From assembly GCA_964019695.1 (NCBI GenBank), contig OZ026531.1, forward strand, positions 6,395,701 through 6,459,700: a DNA stretch of 64,000 nucleotides, given 5' to 3'. This document shows, in pieces, positions 1-9,831 of this stretch. The position numbers and the translations under genes are program-made. The stretch is from Loripinus fragilis. Taxonomy: Eukaryota > Mollusca > Bivalvia > Lucinida > Lucinidae. Under the pieces are notes generated by a model. It worked only from the letters and a program-made list of their open reading frames with translations. It made no database searches and was not told the DNA's origin. The number at the start of each line of letters is the position of its first letter. Within the stretch, counting starts at the first letter, position 1.

Positions 1-310
1 TCGCACATGCACAAAATGGGTGTGTTCATGGCATCTTTAATCAGTCAATGCTCAAACAAGCCTTAGCATGCGTGCAGTTTCGCCAGAGCCTTCACTGCTC
101 TCGCACATGCACAAAATGGGCGTACATTTGGTATATCCTAGCATTCAATGCTCAGACGCGCATGAGCATGTGTGCAGTCTCCCTAGAGCCTTCACTGCTC
201 TCACACACGCATGCACAAAATGGGCGTACATAGGGCATATTCTTTCAGTCAATGCTCAGACGCACCTGAGCATGCGCACAGTCTCGTCAGAGCCTTTGCG
301 GCTCGCACAT
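1..310 (+). repeat. Minisatellite block 0 (right end only)
   Basis: Last three ~100 bp sub-repeats of a block cut by the window start. It ends in the divergent terminal sub-repeat with CAGTCTCGTCAGAGCC. Whether this block carried the TIR element cannot be seen, because the insertion site lies further left. Confidence 0.93.
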
Positions 311-600
311 TGACACATTTGAATGTAGACAAAGAATCAGGTCAAAGTCTGTGCACGTTTACAAATCGAATTTCTACATATACAATAAGTACCAAAATGC
401 TGTGCGATGGCTCAAATATAATACATGTTTAATGGTATGTAGTCGTCTGAACCGATAGTTTCGTATTTTATTTCTTCTTGTAGAAACAGCTGTCACTCTA
501 CAGGTCATTTGGGTCCAAATTTGTTCATATGTCTAACTTTTAGTGGCCAAATATTGCATTTTTGACCCATTTACAAGGATAACCTAAAAATCGTCCACTC

Positions 601-667
601 CCAAATTCGAACCTGTGCAGCCAAATGCATTATTAACTATGTGTAACATGCTGAGCCAGCGCATGAG
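601..667 (-). mobile_element. Degenerate tRNA-like segment with A- and B-box matches (minus strand, reference copy)
   Basis: Read on the minus strand, TGGCTCAGCATG resembles a polymerase III A box and GGTTCGAATTT, ~45 bp further, matches a B box. The spacing is tRNA-like. The arms that should flank the T loop do not pair, and no acceptor stem is visible, so it is not a functional tRNA. It may be the worn head of a tRNA-derived SINE. The same segment occurs in every spacer, beginning about 171 bp before the unit landmark (for example near 3744, 6933 and 10122). A chance match to the two short boxes remains possible. Confidence 0.33.
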
Positions 668-1347
668 ATTGTGATAATTTTACTGCAGTTTTGAGCAATG
701 AAAGGCTCAATCTAGTTTGTGCATCTATTCAGACTCACTTGAGTCTTCATGGGCGTAGATGAAGGCTTACGTCAAAAATCATGGCCTCTGTCTACACTAG
801 GTAGCTGTACACGCATATTTATGGAAAAGCTTAACGCACATGTGATATGTATACAAATCTCATGTGCTTGCTGAAATAGTGTATTAAGGTGTACGTCTAA
901 TACGTTGTTTGGATAGTGATTGATCTTCTCACGAATATGGGTTAAAACCCAAGGTGTACACATCACTCATTAGGTGAGTGGGCACTTTGTCCAAGTCATT
1001 AGATTGCATGCAACATTAACATTATGGCATTATTTTACCATTGGGCTCAGAATAGAAAGTCATTTTGTCTTTTTTGTGCGCATAATTAGCAGATATACAA
1101 TCAATAAAAAGTTTAACCCTCATTGTGCTTACCTAATACATAACCATAGAATCATTTTCTGCATTTCATTAACCTAAAACCCCATCCCATCTCTCGTGTA
1201 TTATTAAAAAAAAGGTCCAGCTGGCAAGAGACCCCTTGAAAAATTGACATCCAGCAGGCCAGGGTAACCTCGAAAAAAAAAAAACAAAGGAAATCAGAAC
1301 AAACAAAAAACTTTGAAAAAGGGAAAATAAAAAAGGGGCCTTTCCTT

Positions 1348-1431
1348 ACGAATCCTCCCTCGGAGAAATTCGTTTGATGACAAGACCTTGCATCAGGTCT
1401 CGTCATGTAACCGTCCAAAAGAGTTTTGGAC
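1348..1431. other. Cluster of three tandem hairpins (reference copy)
   Basis: Hairpin 1 (1348-1373): ACGAAT pairs with ATTCGT, enclosing CTCC/GGAG with a 3-nt loop. Hairpin 2 (1377-1406): ATGAC plus AGACCT pairs with AGGTCT plus GTCAT, with one internal mismatch and a 6-nt loop. Hairpin 3 (1413-1431): GTCCAAAA pairs with TTTTGGAC around GAG, 8 bp with no mismatch. The other copies are at 4486-4569, 7675-7758, 10868-10951, 14046-14129, 17232-17315, 20425-20508, 24686-24769, 27879-27962, 32441-32524, 36703-36786, 41224-41307, 45484-45567, 49733-49816, 53933-54016, 58192-58265 (start and end approximate) and 62393-62466. Stem 2 is broken by single changes in four copies (about 10921, 24716, 36733, 45538) with no compensating change. 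Function unknown. Confidence 0.6.
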
Positions 1432-1727
1432 AGGCTAGGTAAACACATTAATTTAAGAAGTTGCGTTTCACTAAAGTTAAATGCATAGAAATAATTAGCT
1501 TATTTTGGTAAAAAAATATGCTGTTTTAAATAAATCAGTACTTGGCTTAAATTTTGATGTGCTCTTACATAGAAAAATATGACCAAGTGCATTTATTTAA
1601 AATCATGTTTCATTAGACAGATTTCTTTGCTTTTGAGTTGAGTTTGAAAATCACACATGAGTAATGCCCCTTAACACTTTAACAGTGGGTTCCTATTTAT
1701 ATGAATTATATACCTATGGCTTAATAA

Positions 1728-1819
1728 GCCCAAATAGCTCAGGGGTTAAGTGGTTAAGTTAACCAGACTAATACATTCTGAAGACTAGAATACCCTGGTG
1801 GTACAGGTTCGAACCCTGT
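1728..1819 (+). mobile_element. tRNA-derived SINE-like head, copy 1
   Basis: GCCCAAATAGCTCAGGGG looks like a tRNA 5' acceptor strand plus A box (TAGCTCAGGGG, 1735-1745). GGTTCGAACCC at 1806-1816 is a strong B box, and the T arm is perfect: ACAGG/CCTGT around TTCGAAC. The boxes are ~60 bp apart, longer than in most tRNAs. The D-arm region holds a tandem GGTTAAGT and the palindrome GGTTAAGTTAACC (1752-1764). The following GAAGAAG does not pair with GCCCAAA, so this is a tRNA-derived promoter and not a tRNA gene. A- and T-runs follow. A 10-bp direct repeat, ATATACCTAT, lies on both sides (1708-1717, 1937-1946) and could be a worn target duplication. Confidence 0.6.
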
Positions 1820-2208
1820 GAAGAAGAAAAAAAAAAGAAAATATTTTTTTTTAGATTTTTTTTAATTCATTGCATTGGTTTCATTTTCTCTTTTTGTTGT
1901 ATTTGTACTTAACATCACTATCAACACTTTTAAGCCATATACCTATTGTCAATCATCATACAAACAGTGTTCTTGGGCGGATTATTTTGAAATGGTTTAG
2001 CAGACCTTAGTGCATGCATACTATCACATTCATATTTTTGTGTACAAGACTTAATGACACTGATGCGACTACACAGATGCACATTCTAATCAAGACTTTC
2101 ACTGTTTGTCTTTGTGATAAATACAACTTCCCATGAGCTGCTTCGTTTGTTTTCTTTTTATATGCATAATATGTCAACTTGCTACGAAGCACATTTAGAA
2201 TTGAGACA

Positions 2209-3494
2209 AAAGCCTTTACTGCTCTCGCACATGCACGAAATGGGCGTACATATGACATATTTTTTCAGTCAATGCTCAGACGAGACTTAATATGCATGCA
2301 GTCTTGCCAGAGCCTTCATTGCTCTCACACATACACAAAATGGGTGTGTTTATGGCATATTTTATCAGTCAGTGTTCAAACAAGCCTTAGCATGCGTGCA
2401 GTCTCACCAGAGCCTTCACTGCTCTCGCACATGCGCAAAATGGGCTTACATACCGCATATTCTTTCAGTCAATGCTCAGACGAGCCTTATTGTGTGTGTA
2501 GTCTTCCTGCTCTCGCACATGCACGAAATGGGCGTACAAATGACATATTTTCAGTCAATGCTCAGACGAGACTTAGTATGCATGCAGTCTTACCAGAGCA
2601 TTCACTGCTCTCGCACATACACAAAATGGGTGTGTTTGTGGCAAATTTTATTAGTCAATGTTCAAACAAGCCTTAGCATGCGTGCAGTCCCACCAGAGCC
2701 TTCACTGCACTCGCACACGCGCAAAATGGGCTTACATACCGCATATTCTTTCAGTCAATGCTCAGACGAGCCTTATTGTGTCTGTAGTCTTCCTGCTCTC
2801 GCACATGCACGAAATGGGCGTACATATGTCATATTTTTCAGTCAATGCTCAGACGAGACTTAGTATGCATGCAGTCTTACCAGAGCATTCACTGCTCTCG
2901 CACATACACAAAATGGGTGTGTTTGTGGCATATTTTATTAGTCAATGTTCAAACAAGCCTTAGCATGCGTGTAGTCTCACCAGAGCCTTCACTGCTCTCG
3001 CACATGCGCAAAATGGGCTTACATACGGCATATTCTTTCAGTCAATGCTCAGACGAGCCTTATTATGTGTGCAGTCTTGCTAGAGCCTTCACTGCTCTCG
3101 CACATGCACAAAATGGACGTACATATGTCATATTTTTCAGTCAATGCTCAGACGAGACTTAGTATGCATGCAGTCTTGCCAGAGCATTCACTGCTCTCGC
3201 ACATGCACAAAATGGGTGTGTTCATGGCATCTTTTATCAGTCAATGCTCAAACAAGCCTTAGCATGCGTGCAGTCTCGCCAGAGCCTTCACTGCTCTCGC
3301 ACATGCACAAAATGGGCGTACATTTGGTATATCCTAGCATTCAATGCTCAGACGCGCATGAGCATGTGTGCAGTCTCGCTAGAGCCTTCACTGCTCTCAC
3401 ACACGCATGCACAAAATGGGCGTACATAGGGCATATTCTTTCAGTCAATGCTCAGACGCGCCTGAGCATGCGCACAGTCTCGTCAGAGCCTTTG
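2209..3494 (+). repeat. Minisatellite block 1 (~100 bp sub-repeats)
   Basis: Sub-repeats are anchored by the recurring AGTCAATG motif. Successive distances are 100, 100, 86, 100, 100, 87, 100, 100, 99, 100, 100 and 104 bp. The short members lack ~14 bp (the part containing CCAGAGCCTTCAC) after GTAGTCTT. Common core words are CTCTCGCACATGC, AAAATGGGCGTACATA, CATATTTTTTCAGTCAATG and CTCAGACGAGAC. The last two members are the most divergent (CGCGCATGAGC, CGCGCCTGAGC), as expected at an array edge. The block has no TIR element. Confidence 0.95.
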
Positions 3495-5344
3495 TGCATG
3501 TTTACAAATCGAATTTCTACATATACAATAAGTACCAAAATGCTGTGCGATGGCTCAAATATAATACATGTTTAATGGTATGTTGTCGTCTGAACCGATA
3601 GTTTCGTATTTTATTTCTTCTTGTAGAAACAGCTGTCACTCTACAGGTCATTTGGATCCAAATTTGTTCATATGTCTAACTTTTAGTGGCCAAATATTGC
3701 ATTTTTGACCCATTTACAAGGATAACCTAAAAATCGTCCACTCCCAAATTCGAACCTGTGCAGCCAAATGCATTATAAACTATGTGTAACATGCTGAGCC
3801 AGCGCATGAGATTGTGATAATTTTACTGCAGTTTTGAGCAATGAAAGGCTCAATCTAGTTTGTGCATCTATTCAGACTCACTTGAGTCTTCATGGGCGTA
3901 GAGGAAGGCTTACGTCAAAAATCATGGCCTCTGTCTACACTAGGTAGCTGTACACGCATATTTATGGAAAAGCTTAACGCACATGTGATATGTATACAAA
4001 TCTCATGTGCTTGCTGAAATAGTGTATTAAGGTGTACGTCTAATACGTTGTTTGGATAGTGATTGATCTTCTCACGAATATGGGTTAAACCCAAGGTGTA
4101 CACATCACTCATGAGGTGAGTGGGCACTTTGTCCAAGTCATTAGATTGCATGCAACATTAACATTATGGCATTATTTTACCATTGGGCTCAGAATAGAAA
4201 GTCATTTTGTCTTTTTTGTGCACATAATTAGCAGATATACAATCAATTTAAAAGTTTAACCCTCATTGTGCTTACCTAATACATAACCATAGAATCATTT
4301 TCTGCATTTCATTAACCTAAAACCCCATCCCATCTCTCGTGTATTATTAAAAAAAGGTCCAGCTGGCAAGAGACCCCTTGAAAAATTGACATCCAGCAGG
4401 CCAGGGTAACCTCGAAAAAAAAACAAAGGAAATCAGAACAAACAAAAACTTTGAAAAAGGGAAAATAAAAAAGGGGCCTTTCCTTACGAATCCTCCCTCG
4501 GAGAAATTCGTTTGATGACAAGACCTTGCATCAGGTCTCGTCATGTAACCGTCCAAAAGAGTTTTGGACAGGCTAGGTAAACACATTAATTTAAGAAGTT
4601 GCGTTTCACTAAAGTTAAATGCATAGAAATTATTAGCTTATTTTGGTAAAAAAATATGCTGTTTTAAATAAATCAGTACTTGGCTTAAATTTTGATGTGC
4701 TCTTACATAGAAAAATATGACCAAGTGCATTTATTTAAAATCATGTTTCATTAGACAGATTTCTTTGCTTTTGAGTTGAGTTTGAAAATCACACATGAGT
4801 AATGCCCCTTAACATTTAAACAATGGGTTCCTATTTATATGAATTATATACCTATGGCTTAATAAGCCCAAATAGCTCAGGGGTTAAGTGGTTAAGTAAC
4901 CAGACTAATACATTCAGAAGACTAGAATACCCTGGTGGTACAGGTTCGAACCCTGTGAAGAAGAAAAAAAAAGAAAATATTTTTTTTTAGATTTTTTTTA
5001 ATTCATTGCATTGGTTTCATTTTCTCTTTTTGTTGTATTTGTACTTAACATCACTATCAACACTTTTAAGCCATATACCTATTGTCAATCATCATACAAA
5101 CAGTGTTCTTGGGCGGATTATTTTGAAATGGTTTAGCAGACCTTAGTGCATGCATACTATCACATTCATATTTTTGTGTACAAGACTTAATGACACTGAT
5201 GCGACCACACAGATGCACATTCTAATCAAGACCTTCACTGTTTGTCTTTGTGATAAATACAACTTCCCATGAGCTGCTTCGTTTGTTTTCTTTTTATATG
5301 CATAATATGTCAACATGCTACGAAGCACATTTAGAATTGAGACA
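3495..5344 (+). repeat. Spacer 2, with a 46 bp deletion at its left end
   Basis: The join TTTG/TGTGCATG at 3494-3495 removes the GCGGCTCGCACATTGACAC region and the following bases found in all other copies. This alone explains the 3143 bp interval. The palindrome in the tRNA-like D arm is shortened to GGTTAAGTAACC. Otherwise it has the reference content. Confidence 0.9.
4866..4956 (+). mobile_element. tRNA-derived SINE-like head, copy 2
   Basis: A box, B box and a perfect T arm are intact; the D arm is 1-2 bp shorter than in copy 1. Confidence 0.55.
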
Positions 5345-6642
5345 AAAGCCTTTACTGCTCTCGCACATGCACGAAATGGGCGTACATATGGCATATTTTT
5401 TCAGTCAATGCTCAGACGAGACTTAGTATGCATGCAGTCTTGCCAGAGCCTTCATTGCTCTCACACATACACAAAATGTGTGTGTTAATGGCATATTTTA
5501 TCAGTCAGTGTTCAAACAAGCCTTAGCATGCGTGCAGTCTCACCAGAGCCTTCACTGCTCTCGCACATGCGCAAAATGGGCTTACATACCGCATATTCTT
5601 TCAGTCAATGCTCAGACGAGCCTTATTGTGTGTGTAGTCTTCCTGCTCTCGCACATGCACGAAATGGGCGAACATATGTCATATTTTTCAGTCAATGCTC
5701 AGACGAGACTTAGTATGCATGCAGTCTTACCAGAGCATTCACTGCTCTCGCACAAACACAAAATGGGTGTGTTTGTGGCATATTTTATTAGTCAATGTTA
5801 AACAAGCCTTAGCATGCGTGCAGTCCCACCAGAGCCTTCACTGCACTCGCACATGCGCAAAATGGGCTTACATACCGCATATTCTTTCAGTCAATGCTCA
5901 GACGAGCCTTATAATGTGTGTAGTCTTCCTGCTCTCGCACATGCACGAAATGGGCGTACATATGTCATATTTTTCAGTCAATGCTCAGACGAGACTTAGT
6001 ATGCATGCAGTCTTACCAGAGCATTCACTGCTCTCGCACATACACAAAATGGGTGTGTTTGTGGCATATTTTATTAGTCAATGTTCAAACAAGCCTTAGC
6101 ATGCGTGTAGTCTTACCAGAGCCTTCACTGCTCTCGCACATGCGCAAAATGGGCTAACATACGGCATATTCTTTCAATCAATGCTCAGACGAGCCTTATT
6201 ATGTGTGCAGTCTTGCTAGAGCCTTCACTGCTTTCGCACATGCACAAAATGGACGTACATATGTCATATTTTTCAGTCAATGCTCAGACGAGACTTAGTA
6301 TGCATGCAGTCTTGCCAGAGCATTCACTGCTCTCGCACATGCACAAAATGGGTGTGTTCATGGCATCTTTTATCAGTCAATGCTCAAACAAGCCTTAGCA
6401 TGCGTGCAGTCTCGCCAGAGCCTTCACTGCTCTCGCACATGCACAAAATGGGCGTACATTTGGTATATCCTAGCATTCAATGCTCAGACGCGCATGAGCA
6501 TGTGTGCAGTCTCGCTAGAGCCTTCACTGCTCTCACACACGCATGCACAAAATGGGCGTACATAGGGCATATTCTTTCAGTCAATGCTCAGACGCGCCTG
6601 AGCATGCGCACAGTCTCGTCAGAGCCTTTGCGGCTCGCACAT
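5345..6642 (+). repeat. Minisatellite block 2
   Basis: Empty-site lineage, 1298 bp. Private variants include CAAAATGTGTGTG (about 5473) and GTCAATGTTAAAC with one base missing (about 5790). Both are shared only with block 3. Confidence 0.94.
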
Positions 6643-8533
6643 TGACACATTTGAATGTAGACAAAGAATCAGGTCAAAGTCTGTGCATGTTTACAAATCG
6701 AATTTCTACATATACAATAAGTACCAAAATGCTGTGCGATGGCTCAAATATAATACATGTTTAATGGTATGTTGTCGTCTGAACCGATAGTTTCGTATTT
6801 TATTTCTTCTTGTAGAAACAGCTGTCACTCTACAGGTCATTTGGGTCCAAATTTGTTCATATGTCTAACTTTTAGTGGCCAAATATTGCATTTTTGACCC
6901 ATTTACAAGGATAACCTAAAAATCGTCCACTCCCAAATTCGAACCTGTGCAGCCAAATGCATTATTAACTATGTGTAACATGCTGAGCCAGCGCATTAGA
7001 TTGTGATAATTTTACTGCAGTTTTGAGCAATGAAAGGCTCAATCTAGTCTGTGCATCTATTCAGACTCACTTGAGTCTTCATGGGCGTAGAGGAAGGCTT
7101 ACGTCAAAAATCATGGCCTCTGTCTACACTAGGTAGCTGTACACGCATATTTATGGAAAAGCTTAACGCACATGTGATATGTATACAAATCTCATGTGCT
7201 TGCTGAAATAGTGTATTAAGGTGTACGTCTAATACGTTGTTTGGATAGTGATTGATCTTCTCACGAATATGGGTTAAACCCAAGGTGTACACATCACTCA
7301 TGAGGTGAGTGGGCACTTTGTCCAAGTCATTAGATTGCATGCAACATTAACATTATGGCATTATTTTACCATTGGGCTCAGAATAGAAAGTCATTTTGTC
7401 TTTTTTGTGCACATAATTAGCAGATATACAATCAATTTAAAAGTTTAACCCTCATTGTGCTTACCTAATACATAACCATAGAATCATTTTCTGCATTTCA
7501 TTAACCTAAAACCCCATCCCATCTCTCGTGTATTATTAAAAAAAGGTCCAGCTGGCAAGAGACCCCTTGAAAAATTGACATCCAGCAGGCCAGGGTAACC
7601 TCGAAAAAAAAACAAAGGAAATCAGAACAAACAAAAACTTTGAAAAAGGGAAAATAAAAAAGGGGCCTTTCCTTACGAATCCTCCCTCGGAGAAATTCGT
7701 TTGATGACAAGACCTTGCATCAGGTCTCGTCATGTAACCGTCCAAAAGAGTTTTGGACAGGCTAGGTAAACACATTAATTTAAGAAGTTGCGTTTCACTA
7801 AAGTTAAATGCATAGAAATTATTAGCTTATTTTGGTAAAAAAATATGCTGTTTTAAATAAATCAGTACTTGGCTTAAATTTTGATGTGCTCTTACATAGA
7901 AAAATATGACCAAGTGCATTTATTTAAAATCATGTTTCATTAGACAGATTTCTTTGCTTTTGAGTTGAGTTTGAAAATCACACATGAGTAATGCCCCTTA
8001 ACATTTAAACAATGGGTTCCTATTTATATGAATTATATACCTATGGCTTAATAAGCCCAAATAGCTCAGGGGTTAAGTGGTTAAGTAACCAGACTAATAC
8101 ATTCAGAAGACTAGAATACCCTGGTGGTACAGGTTCGAACCCTGTGAAGAAGAAAAAAAAAGAAAATATTTTTTTTTAGATTTTTTTTAATTCATTGCAT
8201 TGGTTTCATTTTCTCTTTTTGTTGTATTTGTACTTAACATCACTATCAACACTTTTAAGCCATATACCTATTGTCAATCATCATACAAACAGTGTTCTTG
8301 GGCGGATTATTTTGAAATGGTTTAGCAGACCTTAGTGCATGCATACTATCACATTCATATTTTTGTGTACAAGACTTAATGACACTGATGCGACCACACA
8401 GATGCACATTCTAATCAAGACCTTCACTGTTTGTCTTTGTGATAAATACAACTTCCCATGAGCTGCTTCGTTTGTTTTCTTTTTATATGCATAATATGTC
8501 AACATGCTACGAAGCACATTTAGAATTGAGACA
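6643..8533 (+). repeat. Spacer 3
   Basis: Matches spacer 2 apart from retaining the 46 bp that spacer 2 lost and a few changes before ~7050 (for example GCGCATTAGATT against GCGCATGAGATT). Confidence 0.92.
8055..8145 (+). mobile_element. tRNA-derived SINE-like head, copy 3
   Basis: Identical to copy 2, offset 3189 bp. Confidence 0.55.
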
Positions 8534-9831
8534 AAAGCCTTTACTGCTCTCGCACATGCACGAAATGGGCGTACATATGGCATATTTTTTCAGTCAATGC
8601 TCAGACGAGACTTAGTATGCATGCAGTCTTGCCAGAGCCTTCATTGCTCTCACACATACACAAAATGTGTGTGTTAATGGCATATTTTATCAGTCAGTGT
8701 TCAAACAAGCCTTAGCATGCGTGCAGTCTCACCAGAGCCTTCACTGCTCTCGCACATGCGCAAAATGGGCTTACATACCGCATATTCTTTCAGTCAATGC
8801 TCAGACGAGCCTTATTGTGTGTGTAGTCTTCCTGCTCTCGCACATGCACGAAATGGGCGAACATATGTCATATTTTTCAGTCAATGCTCAGACGAGACTT
8901 AGTATGCATGCAGTCTTACCAGAGCATTCACTGCTCTCGCACAAACACAAAATGGGTGTGTTTGTGGCATATTTTATTAGTCAATGTTAAACAAGCCTTA
9001 GCATGCGTGCAGTCCCACCAGAGCCTTCACTGCACTCGCACATGCGCAAAATGGGCTTACATACCGCATATTCTTTCAGTCAATGCTCAGACGAGCCTTA
9101 TAATGTGTGTAGTCTTCCTGCTCTCGCACATGCACGAAATGGGCGTACATATGTCATATTTTTCAGTCAATGCTCAGACGAGACTTAGTATGCATGCAGT
9201 CTTACCAGAGCATTCACTGCTCTCGCACATACACAAAATGGGTGTGTTTGTGGCATATTTTATTAGTCAATGTTCAAACAAGCCTTAGCATGCGTGTAGT
9301 CTTACCAGAGCCTTCACTGCTCTCGCACATGCGCAAAATGGGCTAACATACGGCATATTCTTTCAATCAATGCTCAGACGAGCCTTATTATGTGTGCAGT
9401 CTTGCTAGAGCCTTCACTGCTTTCGCACATGCACAAAATGGACGTACATATGTCATATTTTTCAGTCAATGCTCAGACGAGACTTAGTATGCATGCAGTC
9501 TTGCCAGAGCATTCACTGCTCTCGCACATGCACAAAATGGGTGTGTTCATGGCATCTTTTATCAGTCAATGCTCAAACAAGCCTTAGCATGCGTGCAGTC
9601 TCGCCAGAGCCTTCACTGCTCTCGCACATGCACAAAATGGGCGTACATTTGGTATATCCTAGCATTCAATGCTCAGACGCGCATGAGCATGTGTGCAGTC
9701 TCGCTAGAGCCTTCACTGCTCTCACACACGCATGCACAAAATGGGCGTACATAGGGCATATTCTTTCAGTCAATGCTCAGACGCGCCTGAGCATGCGCAC
9801 AGTCTCGTCAGAGCCTTTGCGGCTCGCACAT
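8534..9831 (+). repeat. Minisatellite block 3
   Basis: Same private variants as block 2 at a constant +3189 offset; I saw no difference between the two. Confidence 0.94.

Larger units (their letters stand above)
311..2208 (+). repeat. Inter-minisatellite spacer 1 (reference copy, ~1.9 kb)
   Basis: Non-coding spacer holding, in order: a degenerate minus-strand tRNA-like segment (~601-667), an A-rich top strand (~1272-1335), three tandem hairpins (1348-1431), a plus-strand tRNA-derived segment (1728-1819), then A and T homopolymer runs (~1825-1862). Open frames are under 100 codons, occur on both strands and change length between copies with poly-A slippage (for example the minus frame at 1152-1448), so none is called a gene. 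The remaining ~300-600 bp gaps hold AT-rich sequence in which I see no further element. Confidence 0.9.

Noticed and set aside
1175..1190. Telomere-like AACCTAAAACCCC
   Set aside because: Single occurrence per unit, with no tandem telomeric hexamers.
1366..1385. CENP-B box-like sequence beginning TTCGTT
   Set aside because: The required downstream A and CGGG positions are missing; no other match was seen in the unit.
1374..1408. Hammerhead-like TTTGATGA plus stem in hairpin 2
   Set aside because: The invariant first C of CTGATGA is absent, and TCATG stands where GAAA is required.
1152..1448. Minus-strand frame of 79-98 codons, hydrophobic and Phe-rich, repeated in every spacer
   Set aside because: Its length and C-terminal sequence change between copies with poly-A slippage, and it reads through the hairpin cluster and A-rich tract. 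This is the behaviour of non-coding sequence.
1728..1819. Functional tRNA gene
   Set aside because: The T arm is perfect, but no acceptor stem forms with GCCCAAA, the A-to-B box distance is long, and no anticodon arm is convincing.
2209..3494. CRISPR array
   Set aside because: The repeats are contiguous ~100 bp units with no unique spacers of constant length, in a eukaryotic-looking context with no cas genes.
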